This document shows positions 23,401 to 33,699 of a stretch of DNA of 64,000 nucleotides, in pieces. Source of the DNA: Toxotes chatareus (lineage: Eukaryota; Chordata; Actinopteri; Toxotidae). Within the stretch, counting starts at the first letter, position 1. Every line of letters starts with the position of its first letter. The DNA lies in assembly GCA_016801885.1 (NCBI GenBank), contig CM028882.1, positions 20,539,047 through 20,603,046 of the forward strand, written 5' to 3'. The translations under genes and the position numbers were made by a program. The notes under the pieces were generated by a model. The model worked only from the letters and a program-made list of their open reading frames with translations. It did no database searches and was not told the origin of the DNA.

Positions 23401-23717
23401 AATTTCTACTTTCAAGTAATTATTCAGCAAGTTGAGGATCATTAATATATTTTGCTATATGCTATGGTTAACCTAACTTTAAAGCAAAGAGGGACAGTCG
23501 TGTTTAGGGTTTGAAGTGGTTGCCTGGTAGCAACAGCAACAGGCCACAAGTTAAAGCAGGCAAATACTGTATTCAGCTATTAGACTGTTCTTGTATTATT
23601 TTAGAAACATAACACTCACCCATTCATCTGGACGTCCAGAGTTTCAGACGCATCTTCTGGTCCCATTAATCTTGTTTCCTTCCCTCTCAGCCTGTATGAG
23701 GAGGCTGACCCGGTCAT
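13763..23717 (-). CDS. cdc20b: Cell division cycle 20B (WD40 protein), host of the miR-449 cluster
   Basis: Twelve coding exons on the minus strand: 23717-23620, 23296-23242, 18779-18563, 17586-17477, 17267-17216, 16585-16469, 16291-16080, 15931-15837, 15654-15426, 14713-14588, 14500-14377 and 13860-13763. Phases agree and total 1533 nt (510 aa, close to mammalian CDC20B). From about residue 205 the protein follows the CDC20/FZR1 WD40 propeller: NDYYTNVLD, ALGSSVYLW, a WCPWQ block, ATGGG, QICSLRW and the final FHIWNL. It ends in NL, so the C-terminal Ile-Arg tail by which CDC20 and FZR1 dock on the APC/C is absent, and no standard C-box (DRYIPxR-like) is seen in the N-terminal half. CDC20B acts in multiciliated cells during deuterosome-dependent centriole production rather than as a plain mitotic APC/C activator. 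Exon 5 (52 nt) is the least certain; it is supported by phase and total length. Confidence 0.9.
17375..17436. repeat. (CA)n microsatellite in a cdc20b intron
   Basis: About 31 uninterrupted CA units beside the minus-strand exon 17586-17477. Open frames through it (HTHTHT or VCVCVC) are artefacts. Confidence 0.95.
18900..20040. other. cdc20b intron 2 segment upstream of gpx8
   Basis: No exon is supported. The part 19430-19560 is an imperfect minisatellite of 'ggttgctatgg' and 'gttgctaggtgg' variants. The part 19040-19140 resembles dispersed teleost repeat debris ('gattattttctc', 'atgaaatgtc'). Confidence 0.45.
20179..21751 (+). CDS. gpx8: Glutathione peroxidase 8 (ER membrane), peroxidatic Cys position reads Ser
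   Basis: Three exons: 20179-20385, 20546-20807 and 21588-21751; total 633 nt, 210 aa (human GPX8 is 209). The ATG at 20179 gives MEALGGYPAKSS, matching the family start; the upstream in-frame frame has no ATG. A signal-anchor helix lies at about residues 19-36, followed by the thioredoxin-like GPx domain. LAFPCGQFG and PKWNFWKFLV are present, so the Gln and the Trp-Asn of the catalytic tetrad are kept. The C-terminus KRVEL resembles an ER-retrieval KDEL signal. GPX8 is a type II ER membrane protein that uses peroxide for oxidative folding. Oddity: the site of the peroxidatic Cys (NVASDC in human) reads NVASHS, with Ser80 encoded AGC, so peroxidase chemistry may be lost. The gene is nested on the opposite strand in cdc20b intron 2, as in mammals. 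Confidence 0.95.
22235..22240 (+). terminator. gpx8: Polyadenylation signal of gpx8
   Basis: AATAAA about 480 nt downstream of the gpx8 stop codon. A GT tract lies at 21958-21980 in the intervening 3' UTR. No other canonical signal is placed as well. Confidence 0.6.
22440..22510 (-). ncRNA. mir449: Candidate pre-miRNA, miR-449 family (third in cluster order)
   Basis: On the minus strand, 22503-22480 reads TAGGCAGTGTCTTGTTAGCT then GGTT. It carries the miR-34/449 seed GGCAGTG and the TTGTTAGCTGG body typical of miR-449a/b. After a loop of about 13 nt the other arm (22466-22443) starts CCAGCTTACC and ends CTGCCCTCC; AGCTGG pairs with CCAGCT and GGCAG with CTGCC. It lies in cdc20b intron 2 on the cdc20b strand, where mammals carry the miR-449 cluster, and just beyond the gpx8 polyadenylation signal on the other strand. 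Family identity is strong; the exact mature ends are inferred. Confidence 0.85.
22800..22862 (-). ncRNA. mir449: Candidate pre-miRNA, miR-449 family (second in cluster order)
   Basis: The minus strand 22855-22834 reads AGGCAGTGTAATGTTAGCTG then AC, with the GGCAGTG seed and a GTTAGCTG body. The opposite arm (22821-22804) begins CAGCTCACACTGC. GCAGTGT pairs with ACACTGC and AGCTG with CAGCT across a loop of about 13 nt, a good precursor geometry. It is co-oriented with cdc20b in intron 2, about 340 nt upstream of the third hairpin in transcript direction. Confidence 0.85.
23068..23142 (-). ncRNA. mir449: Candidate pre-miRNA, miR-449 family (first, most diverged)
   Basis: The minus strand 23137-23116 reads TGGCAGTGTACCGCTGCTGG then CT. 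The first ten bases equal the start of miR-449a, including the seed; the 3' part has drifted. The opposite arm contains GCCAGC and CACTGC (near 23077-23072), which can pair with GCTGG and GCAGTG around a larger internal loop. It lies only about 100 nt inside intron 2 after cdc20b exon 2. Three hairpins in this intron match the number and direction of the mammalian miR-449 cluster. Confidence 0.7.
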
Positions 23718-23789
23718 GCCTGGCGCACCTGTTGTCTCCTCTACTGGACGAGCTCTGCTCTTAAATGCTCTCCCCGGGCGGACGACGGA

Positions 23790-23824
23790 GCGGGAAGCAC
23801 CGTCCTCTACTCTGCTATTGGCGG
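23790..23824 (-). promoter_or_regulatory. cdc20b: E2F-like motifs in the cdc20b promoter
   Basis: Upstream of the cdc20b ATG (23717) are gcgggaa at 23790-23796 (TTCCCGC on the gene strand, an E2F core) and attggcgg at 23817-23824 (CCGCCAAT on the gene strand, an E2F/CCAAT-like overlap). The segment is G+C rich. Multicilin with E2F4/5 is known to drive this programme, which makes the motifs plausible. Confidence 0.4.
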
Positions 23825-23999
23825 TTAGGTCGAGTTTTTTTTTTTTTTTAAGTACTCCAGTTCAGGGATTCCCTCCGCGTCCTGGTTTCTCCTGGAAACA
23901 AATATACACAATAAAAAGAGCAACGCGGTAATGTTTTAAAGGTGGAGGCGGTAGGGTATTATCAGTCAATAACACGTTTATTTGTCATATACTCCATCA

Positions 24000-26900
24000 G
24001 ACTCAGCCCATTATCTAACCTGCGTCGTTTGGCTGAGGAAGTCATCATTCTAAAAACATTAGTGATTAGTTAGTAGAAAGGCAGGGGGATAGGTAAACAG
24101 GCAATTAAAAGCAAAGAATCGCATGTTAAATCATTTAAAGGGAAATGAGAAGGAAAATCTTTACTATAAAATAATCTCTTCTTCAACAATAACAATGTCA
24201 ATAGGCAGCAAAATAGACAACAACAATACTGTCGCAGAAGAACTCGCAGTCCAAATCATACAAGAATTAAGTAAAGTAATATATTTCACTAGTAACTTAA
24301 CTAAAAAATATAATTAAAACATAGGGTTTATGCAAACATGTTTTATATTTTATTTTAGTTAATGTATGATTTTTTTTTCTTAACAGCTAAAGTTAAACAA
24401 AAATACAAGGGTTTATGCAAAAAAAAAAAAAAATGTTTTTCTTATTTTAGTCGTTCAGGAAACAAACATAAAAAAGAATAATTTAAAAATTTCAGTACAT
24501 TTTCTCAATAAAATCAACACACATCAACACCATTGAACTAAAATACATTTAATTTTATAAATGTTTTGGATCTGCTCTTGTAAATGTCACGTCAGGATTA
24601 TACACCTGGTTACAGCTCCTCTCTAACAGGCCCTGCACCCGCGGGCCACACTGTTTAATGAAGAGCTGCTCTGGCGCTAAGTGGGCTGAACGGCGCGAGG
24701 CGGGCGCACGTTCTCGCCACCTGCCACTTCCATATGCGCTCACACCGCGAGCTCGAGCCTGTCACAGAGCGACAGGTGCGTGCTCTCAATGTCACGGGAC
24801 AGAGCAGCTCCATCAGTGTGCAGCCAGCAGGCGGCCATGTACCCCTGCAGCCGTGTATTAACAGTAAAGAGCCGGGTACTCCAACCTTCAATTTATCCAT
24901 CATCAACAAAAATCAGTTTACTTATGACCCCTGAAAGGTCATATAGGTATATTTATCTTGTGATAATTAGTTATCATTTTCTATCTAAATACATCATTAC
25001 AGGTAAATTAACATTTTGGGGAAAAATTGTACTTATGTCTCTTGTTTTCCTCATTTAATTGGCCCATGTCAGAGTGTTGTGTCGTGCTTTAAAATGTACA
25101 GTATGCTTTGGTAACGCTTCACTTGCATCAGAAAATGATTTTTAAAAAAATCCTTGTGCAGGTTGTATTTGCCCCGTGGCCTTGCACCTCTGTAATTCTG
25201 CCCAGCATCCTCAGCATCGCGCCACAGGAAACATAAATGATTTTTTTTTCCCTCCGCCCTCTTTCCCGCGGGACTCTGTCTGGTTTGTAGCCTCCATCCA
25301 GGTTTTGGTTTCAGTCACCTTAGAGACTCATTGTGTCTGTATTTCCCTTTCCCCTCCCGCACTGTCCCCCGCAGTTTGGCGGTAGCTTAACCGGTCAAAT
25401 GTGTCACAGCCAGCTTAAACAAAGCTTCGCCCCCCTGCTCTCACCAGCGCTGCAGCTCAACGACAAACGGATTTGTTTGCAGTAAAAGTGGCTCCAGGCG
25501 CGTCTGGGTGTCGAGCAAAGCTGACGTGAAGGTTTGTGCAGTTAAATGAGGGGCTGAGGTTTGACAACAAGCGTCCTGTTTGCTTTTCGTTGGCAGCAGG
25601 AATTTAAATTGTTAACGGTGACCGAGTCTTTGGTCAACCAGTGGGGTCAGGGTCAGTCAGATAGGGCACCTAGATGCATGGTATCCCAAATGCAAAAGGA
25701 GTCTTAAGTATTTGCTTCTCCGCAGAGACATTCTATTCTGTTTGTCCTTTTTGTGTAAAAAATTAAATTGGCCTATGGGATCATTTGATATAATTAATAG
25801 GTTTTCAGGATGGAACAACAGGACACAGATATGTAAAAGGTACCACACATCTACATAAGAGCAAGAGCCACAAGTGAAAAAGATACAAGATACATGTCCC
25901 TTCAAGGTTGTTTTGCAACTCCTTGTAATCATTTTGCGTCAAGTCATGCTCCTTTTGTGTCTCTGTGTCTCTTTGCAGTTTATTTGTGATTCTTTTTGGT
26001 CATTTTGCATCTATTTTTACTCACTTTGTGTATATTTGCATCTCCTTGCCTTTATTTGATTGACTTTCCCACAAATTAACAGTCACCTCTTGGCTCTGGC
26101 CCAGTAATAAGCCTTATTGCTCCTTCTTGTTTATGTCCTTCTTTTTGGAAAACGATATAGATTGTAAGTAAAATGCCAAATTACTTGCTGCATGTCCTCA
26201 TAAGGCAGCCAGTCAACTATCACAACTTTCTTCTCACATCTGTAGTTGAATGTTAAATCTTTTACTCAGTTAAAACCAAAAATACTCGGAGGTCAAGGCT
26301 ATGTCTAAAACTTCAGACTGCATCCAGAACTCAATGCCTCATTCATAAAAGATATATGTAATATTATATACTGTACGATGTTGTAAACTCGTATGATCAA
26401 CTAATCACACTTTCAAAATTTTGTATGTAGGTTTATGAACTCTTCTTCTTTCCCTTGTACATGCATGTGAAAGAGTGTAAATATTTTATTTCCGCACCAT
26501 CACAAGCAACGAATTGTACATATTATCAGTACTGTTATATTGTTGTAAAGATAAACTTGAATAAATCAGACTTGATAAACGATGAACATAACATGAATAC
26601 ATGGGGTTGTTTGGGGAGTTTTAAAGTCACAATCCATATAGTTCATTAGTAAACACAAATGTAATGCACCCCTCCATCATCTTAAAATGAAATGTCAGGC
26701 AGACCCCCGCATCACTGTCAGGCTTCATTTGTGCTGTTAGATCCAGTGGTCACGGCAGCAGCAGCAGTTCTGTAAACTGTCCCCCTGCTCAGGAGCTGCA
26801 GTGTTGCCTTCACGGCTGTAAAGTAAACAGGCTCAGGTTTGGGGAGTTTAAACAGGTGTCTGAGGTGCTGCATTGTCCTCTGGACCGCTCTCCCTCACAC

Positions 26901-27430
26901 AAACCCACTTTTTACAGCTAAAACCCTCAGCAGTGAGGTTAAAGGAAGATGGCCTCACTGATACCCAAAGGTCAGAGGGTCACATCCTCTTAAGATAAGT
27001 TTGTGTCGTCTTCTTCTTGTTTTTGATTTCCTTCATTTTTTTTTAAAATTCAAGTTTAAAAAATATGAATTTTTGGGAAGATGTGACAACATCAACACAT
27101 AGAATCTTTTTCCACTGTTGTTTATCCATCTAAACTGCTACCAACAATTAAGTCATGCAATCTGGAAAAAAATTTTTTTTTTAATTCCTACAAAGAAGGA
27201 TTTAAACAAGGATGCTGGATGCAATACATCATGACTCAGGACTCAGGACTTTTTCAGACCACACAGTCACAGACAAAAGGGAAGGAAGTCTGTGTTTCTT
27301 TAAGAGGGTCATAGGGTCACATTTGTTTCACAGCCCAAACAAGGAAAACTGTTTATTTCCATTTTGTTTAAATATCACATGTAATTATGTTATTTTCATA
27401 ATAAATTTCTCTCCAAGTCAGCTTTATAAA
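24000..27430. other. Intergenic interval between cdc20b and mcidas
   Basis: No gene is supported. The part 24600-24870 is CpG-rich compared with its surroundings and holds short open frames in several frames, none with domain features. The part 26690-26990 is moderately G+C rich without repeat character and could be regulatory. The rest is A+T rich. Confidence 0.45.
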
Positions 27431-27438
27431 ACATAACT

Positions 27439-27444
27439 TTTATT
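27439..27444 (-). terminator. mcidas: Candidate polyadenylation signal of mcidas
   Basis: AATAAA on the minus strand about 340 nt downstream of the mcidas stop codon (27782-27784). Confidence 0.4.
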
Positions 27445-27781
27445 CCCAAACTTGTAAAACCATTTGTATTTTCCAAGACAAAAACATTTTTGGTGCAAAA
27501 CTAAATATGACATTGAGGCATGTAAACAGAAACACAATGTAAACAACAGTTCGGGCAGTATTATTTCCTTTGTTAAGCACCACCTCTGACTGATTAGCTT
27601 AGAAGCTACCTGAGGAAGACATAATTTAATCGTTTACAGATATCACTATTGATTATTAGTTAAGCATTAACAGTCATTGCCCACCCACACTTCCTTTCAG
27701 TCTTAAACAGTTTTACAGCACCTTCAAATCACTGATTAGAAGCACATAATGGATCAAATTTTGCATTTGTTAACCCTGGTT

Positions 27782-30309
27782 TCAGCTGTGGTTGGGAACC
27801 CAGCGAAAGCGATATCCGCCTTCCTGAGTCCTCGAGGTAAAGGCATGGCCGTGAGGAAACACCTGAGTCCTTATGGTGCCGTGTTCTCTAACAGAAGTTC
27901 TGAAAGATGAGACATTCTCTTCAGTCTCTGCTTCGTCAACCCTCATGCTGCCATCTTTGGAAATAGAAGTCTGTAGGCCTGAGAATGCACCGAACATACG
28001 TATAGTCTCTGATTCCTGCTGTATTCTTGTTCCAGTAGCAGTGCTATGCAGGACAGCATTGCAGCGTGTGCTGATGTCCCTCAGCATCTCCTCCACTGAG
28101 TCAGAGGATTCTGTTTCATATCCTTCATCCAGTCTCTGCCGCTTACAGGGACTCAGTGAAGATTTATCACCACAGGCCACCACTGGTTCTCTCACATTTG
28201 GCTCTCTGACTGTCATCAGTTTCTGAAGGAAAATGGTAGAAGTACAAGACCAACAGAAGTAAAGATTAGATGTAATTTATGACAGTATCGGCATGAGAGG
28301 TTATACAGGATGAAACTGTGTGTGTGCATTTAGCTGTGCTTGTCTTTGTCATGTACTCACTTCGAGCACTGAGGCCAGGTGCTTTGCTCGACTGGCCAGC
28401 TGCCTGAGGTGAAGGTTTCTCTCCTGGAGGGAGTCAATCTCTTCCTGTCGTCTTTGAAGAGTCTCATGGAGCTGCAGACGCAAATTGCAAAAAGCTGTTC
28501 AGTCATGCTTCTCAGGTTTAAGAATTCTCCCTTTTACCTTTACACAATCAATTCATGAAAATCTTTCGATTTAATTACTGAATGAATACACATAGACATA
28601 CTCGGTTAAATAAATGTCAGTTAACGTGGCAAAGGTCATTAGCAGGGCTTTGGGATTTCTTGCTAACATAATAAGAAAATATTAGCAATGCATAATCTAG
28701 ATCCATCACAACACAAATCATATATAAACATGACCTTGTCATGTGCACTGCAGTCATCAACTCCAGATTTAAAAAAAAAAAAAGACTTGGGTTTCCCACT
28801 GGTCAAAAATGTCAATGTCAAAAATCTCACAGTAAAGATTTACCTGATTGTTGACTTCCACAGAATGTCCCAGTGCCCTGACATGACACTGGGTGATGCC
28901 TGTCCAGAGAGATCCATCCTGGACAAGTGGGTTGCTTGCCTCTGTGGATGAATTTATAAGATTGTCCTCTGGAGAGAAATCTCGTTGGGGGGTGAGGGGA
29001 GGTATGACACATCCCTGAAATGGTACCAGTTCAGCCGGAGACAGACTGCTCTCAAGTGTGGCAGGAGACTCTGACAGAGGGGACAAACATCCAAGGATTA
29101 AGTCAACATGTCTTTCAGAGGGTCTCCTCAGATGATGATGATAATAATCTTGATGATATTGTAGTAATAGTGGCATACACTGCATACACATTTAGTGCTG
29201 CATTTGTAATGTGGCATCTCTATACAGTAAAAAAATGTGTTTTTCTTACCTGCCATGAAATCCAGCGCATAATCTCCAAAGTCTTGGTCATCTGTATCAG
29301 ATTCATTCACCTGTTGAAAAATAAAACCGAAGATTAACACATATATGGGTATATTTTGAAATAAACAGTCCATGAATAAATCGGTTCTACCTGAAAATCC
29401 CACCAAGCAGTGTAATGTGGCTTTATAGCAGAACATGTACTGGTGGTCATTTCAGTGAGTGTGCAGAAGCCTAATGCGTTATGGGCGCACGGTGATCTGT
29501 CCCAAAGAGGCAGTTTGTGGACAAAACACGTGAGGTCCAGCCAATTAGCGGTAGCCATGAGTAAACTACAATGCAATTCGCCCAGGATTCCAGCACACGA
29601 TGTCAAACATTAACAGCCTGGGAGTGATGCAGAGCTGCAGATCTGTCACCAGATTTTTTTTCTCTCTCTCTCTGGTAAATGTGAAATGTTGGAGGTGCAT
29701 GGATTTCTACGGGAAATCCGGATGCAGAACATTAGATGAAAAAAGAGACATTTACTTCATGTACTATCTCACCTGAGAGCTGAGGTTATCGCTTTCCCGT
29801 CTCACTGCAGAGGCGCAGTCCTCTAAATCATCCCATGCAATAGTTGAAAAAGCTGCAATACAAGAATAGTGTGACTGAGTGAGTCAAGCACCGGAATTTA
29901 TTTGTTTACATGCACTTTCTTTTTGCTTACACTCATTAAGTGCGTGGCGTTCAACCATGTCAGAGATGCGCATACCTTGTTCAATGATGCAGGGGAGCTC
30001 GACGTACATAGTGACTGGACTGCTGCTCCGTGGCACCAGCGCTTTACCCTGCAGGCAGGAAGTATTTTAACAGACTTTTCAACTACACGGAGCTGTGTTG
30101 TGTGTATCATTACAAAGAGAAAGATTTCATACCTTTTTATTTACAGCAGTTCTCATCGCAGTTTGGGTCATTTGATTGTGGCAGATAGCACCAAACACTT
30201 TTCTGTCCCTCGGCATCTCCATCACTTCAGCTCGTACTGCAGAACTGAGGAGACATGATTTGACACAGAGCTGAAATAGTCGACTTTCTCCCGGTTTGCA
30301 TCTCTCCAT
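27782..30309 (-). CDS. mcidas: Multicilin (geminin-family coiled-coil regulator of multiciliogenesis)
   Basis: Seven coding exons on the minus strand: 30309-30133, 30048-29976, 29852-29773, 29310-29250, 29070-28844, 28471-28361 and 28222-27782; total 1170 nt, 389 aa (human MCIDAS 385). The N-terminus contains VFGAICHNQM, like FDSICPNRM of human. Next comes the acidic segment WDDLEDC. The exon 5/6 junction builds the geminin-type coiled coil (about residues 200-243: VNNQLHETLQRRQEEIDSLQ and on to LASVLE). The final exon encodes an RLDEGYETESSDSVEEML segment and the C-terminal TIRT domain HGTIRTQVFPHG...GYRFRWVPNHS, which binds E2F4/5-DP1. Multicilin is nuclear and sufficient to start the multiciliated-cell programme, with Ccno and Cdc20b among its targets. 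The order next to ccno on the same strand is that of other vertebrates. Confidence 0.93.
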
Positions 30310-30419
30310 GCCGCGGTTTCATACTTTTGGCCCAATCAAATGCACTTATTTAGTCTCCAGGGAGTGACAGCGTCCTCGGAGATTAAATTGGTGCAGACTA
30401 ACCGTTTTCTGGTCTGAAG

Positions 30420-31900
30420 TGTAAAGTGGTACCGCGCATAACGGCGCCCTTGCAGCAGGTGTTCTGTGAGTCAAATCTGCCCTCCCTCCGCCTGCGGCCA
30501 AATATTCCCCGCGCCCTGCCGGAGGTGCACGACGAGCCTGCCATGACCTCTTCCATCCATGTCGATGTTATATCTTTAAAGAAAACTTTACTTTTATTAT
30601 CACGGTCCACATAAACCACGACAATTAGAACAGCCGACACAGTTTGTGAATATTGATCGACAACTTAAAAGCAACTTACAGAAACACCCACAAGTTACCT
30701 TATTTTTTTATAGATGGACACAGGGTATCTAATGTATTTGTTAATTTGTTATTTTTATTATGTCATTCTGTTTTATTATCAATACTGCTTCATAAAACGT
30801 AGTGCATGGCCACAGCAGTCACCGCGTGATTTCTATTCAATTGTGCGTAAAATATCTACCTAAATTAGGTCAATGCCTGTTGCCACATTGAAAGAGAAGT
30901 GGAAAAGGAAAAGGGTAATTATAGCGGACAGCTCAGTAAACACTCGTGACAAATGCCTCTATTAGTAAACAAACAAGAGTAAGTCTACTTGGCCCTTCAC
31001 GCTGAATGCACCTGTGTGGTCGACACTGTGTCAGCAGGTCGAGATGACACGTGTAATGGATTATCAGATAAAGCCCCTCAATTGACTAGGCTGTGTGGGC
31101 ACAGTTTGGTTGCAAATAGCACAGCCAGTGATGCAACGTTAAATAAAAACGTGGGCAAACTGACCTCCAGGCAAACATCCACAATAGCCATAAAAACACA
31201 AAAATCAATAACGCTTTGAGAAAAGTATTTATTTCTGCTGTTATCCCTGAAGGGGCTCTGTAACCTCATGTTTACAGCACTTTGATACCGCTCACTGTGG
31301 AGTGGTTTGTGAGATTTATATCATTCTTAATGGTAATTTTCTTGAATGTGTTTATTATCTACTGTTTTTCAGCAATCTAATAGGGCAGTCATTTATGCCA
31401 AAGTGAGCATTGTAATAGTGAGACTTCAATGTTATGATTTCATAGTTATGTCATCAAGACATCCTGACACACATTCATTTCAAATGTCATGTGATCATTA
31501 AACAGCTGAAATCAACTTCATTGTTCATCACAAATTCAGAAGAACAGATTCATTTATTTATCATTTATTTCATAATATCAGTCAATTCATTACAATACAT
31601 TTTTTCAGGTCCTTCATTAAGGGGCTGCAACTGTAGCATAACTTATAAACCTGCAGTACGTCAGTGCATATATAGTAAATAATGATTCTGATATAGAATT
31701 AATAAAAAAAAAAAATAATAATAGCTCTATTAACATACTTCATTGATAAACAATAACCTACTATCAATAAATATAAAACAATAATGCTGGGCTGTAAAAC
31801 ATTCAGTGGCTGATTGCCTGTGAGATATACAGTACATGAGGTTTAGTGGACAAGACTGGATGAACCCCAGTCTTTACTTCTCATCACCTTCATCTTAACA
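30420..31900. other. mcidas 5' flank and ccno 3' flank
   Basis: No coding exon is seen. The part 30310-30540, just upstream of the mcidas ATG, is G+C rich with an inverted CCAAT box near 30332 and is the likely mcidas promoter. The remainder is A+T rich and should include the ccno 3' UTR (stop at 31990). Confidence 0.5.
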
Positions 31901-31989
31901 CATATAAATGAGGAACTTTATCCTCACTTCTGTGTTTGTTTAAATAATTTTGGCATTTTGTTCATCATCTGAGTGGTGGCACACTGTAG

Positions 31990-33473
31990 TCACATAGTGG
32001 ACATCACTTCCAGTGTCTCCTGGTTTAATGACACCAACAGCTTCAGGTTGTCTTTGCATTCCTGAGCCAGACTGTGGTTGTGGCTCACCTGACCTAAAGG
32101 CAGTAAGTGGTCTTTTACTATCAGAGAGTTCCCCTCAGGGCTCTCAGATGGTTGGGCAGAAGCTGGTTGGGTGCATAATTCATCCTCAAAACTGTCCCAC
32201 TGGTCTTCCTGTGAATGGATGGTTGCATGCTCAACAAGTCCTTGTTCAGTTTCCAGTAGCTCATTGGCTAGCCTCAGTGCACAGCTAGCTGTCAGAGATG
32301 GTGGGTATTTGTTGAAAGCATAGTCCGCTAGGCTCAACTCACACATCTTTTGTGCGAGATTGCTGCACTGCCTGGGTCTGTTTATGTCTGGGTTCATTCT
32401 TGCAAACCTGTAACCTGTGCTCTCAGTCACAAGCTGGGAAGCCTCAATGCAGTTGGTGTAATAGTCCAGGAAAAAGGCCAGGGTGGGAGAAGAGAGCCGG
32501 AAGTTGAGACGAAGGAGGATGAGACACTCCAGGTTGCAGAGCTGCTCCTTGTTGAAGGCACCACAGCACAATGACAAGAGATGGCTGATCCGTGGTGAGC
32601 AAACCTCCACCTTGGTGACACAGAGAAAAGGAGTGACTCATATTGAATGAAATCCAAAGATAGAAACTATCTGTTCCTTAAGCATTTACTTTACTCAAAG
32701 ACGCACCTGCTTACTGGCTAGAAGAAGTGCAGTGACACCCAACAGCTGGAAGCAGTCTGCGGCCACCGCTGTGGATGCTAGGAACCTGTCCATGATGTTC
32801 ACTGCCAGGCAGCAGCACTCAAAGGACAGACGGAGATGTTTGTGGACAGGGATGAGCCAGCTGACAAGTTTACACCGTGCTTCTGCGGTGAGCTGCAAGT
32901 AAACAGAGTCATTCATCATCATTAGGGTAAAATGTGAACAGTAGGCAACATTTTTTGGTAGTAAAGAAAGACAATCATTCAAAACGGTTGAATACATACA
33001 TTTACACACAATTTCATAGCCTTTTCTATTTAATGTGACTTCCATTCACCAACTGGCCACATTTCTGTGTGATCAACCTGAGCCAACACTGTATAAAGAG
33101 TCTTATAGCCTACTTGTGGCTGGCGTGCCAAGCTTTTGCAAGGATGAAACTGCGCCTCTTTCTCCCTCTGGATGTTGTAACCGATGTCTCCGTACTGAAG
33201 GTACCAGTTGGACAGTTGTCCTGTAGGAGGCTCCGGTGCATTCAAACGGAGCGGGGACACATTTGTCCGAGCCGGGGATGAAATCGGGGAGAATCCCAAA
33301 TCTTCCTCGAACCCGGAATCGCTCAGTTTGGACATGAGTTTCTGCTTTCTGTGCCTGGCTGTCTGCCGCTGATGAGCCGATGCGAGCGCTTCTGCGGGAG
33401 GCGATGCGCCGTTCATCCGTCTCCGTTTGTAAACAGTCTCGTATCCGCTGTCACCGTTCACGAATGACACCAT
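31990..33473 (-). CDS. ccno: Cyclin O
   Basis: Three coding exons on the minus strand: 33473-33114, 32892-32707 and 32610-31990; total 1167 nt, 388 aa (human CCNO about 350). Exon 1 gives a basic, Ser/Pro-rich N-terminus (KRRRMNGASPP, SDSGFEEDLGFSP). The cyclin box spans the end of exon 1 through exon 3, with LVSWLIPVHKHL, LAVNIMDRFLAST, DCFQLLGVTALLLASKQ, then CCGAFNKEQLCNLECLIL and ELSLADYAF, matching CCNO line by line. Cyclin O is needed for deuterosome formation and mass centriole production in multiciliated cells; loss causes ciliopathy in mammals. The C-terminal tail (from about residue 315) is longer than in mammals and Gln/Ser/Glu rich. It lies directly upstream of mcidas on the same strand. 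Confidence 0.95.
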
Positions 33474-33635
33474 CTCTACTATCTATCGCAGCCAGTCCAC
33501 TGGCTGTGTGTTACTGAGGCCAGGTCGCACAGCAGCAGTGTCCTCAGTGCTGGCTGTGCCATGGTGAGGGGAGTTCCGTCTGCTGACGTCAGTTTTCCCG
33601 GGGTCTTCCCCGCTCCTGCAGCACACCTTTCTCCC

Positions 33636-33650
33636 GTCGCCCCGGGCAAC
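33636..33650. promoter_or_regulatory. ccno: RFX X-box upstream of ccno
   Basis: The 15 bases gtcgcc-ccg-ggcaac fit the X-box pattern GTYRCC-N(1-3)-RGYAAC at every position. The site is about 165 bp upstream of the ccno ATG in the likely promoter. RFX2/RFX3 bind such sites in cilia genes. An E2F-like ttttcccgg lies nearby at about 33590-33600. The tut7 promoter lies about 600 bp further on, facing the other way. Confidence 0.65.
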
Positions 33651-33699
33651 CGAGGTTAAACAATCACTTGCCCCATGTAGCAAGTAATTATCCAAAACC

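Noticed and set aside
27873..28226. 117-aa plus-strand open frame
   Set aside because: Exact antisense of the last mcidas exon, which has a recognisable TIRT domain; no support for the plus strand.
29773..29976. Apparent frameshift between mcidas exons 2 and 3
   Set aside because: A recount of the T run at the exon 3 start (five T) restores the phase; the junction reads EQ-AFSTIAWDD as expected.
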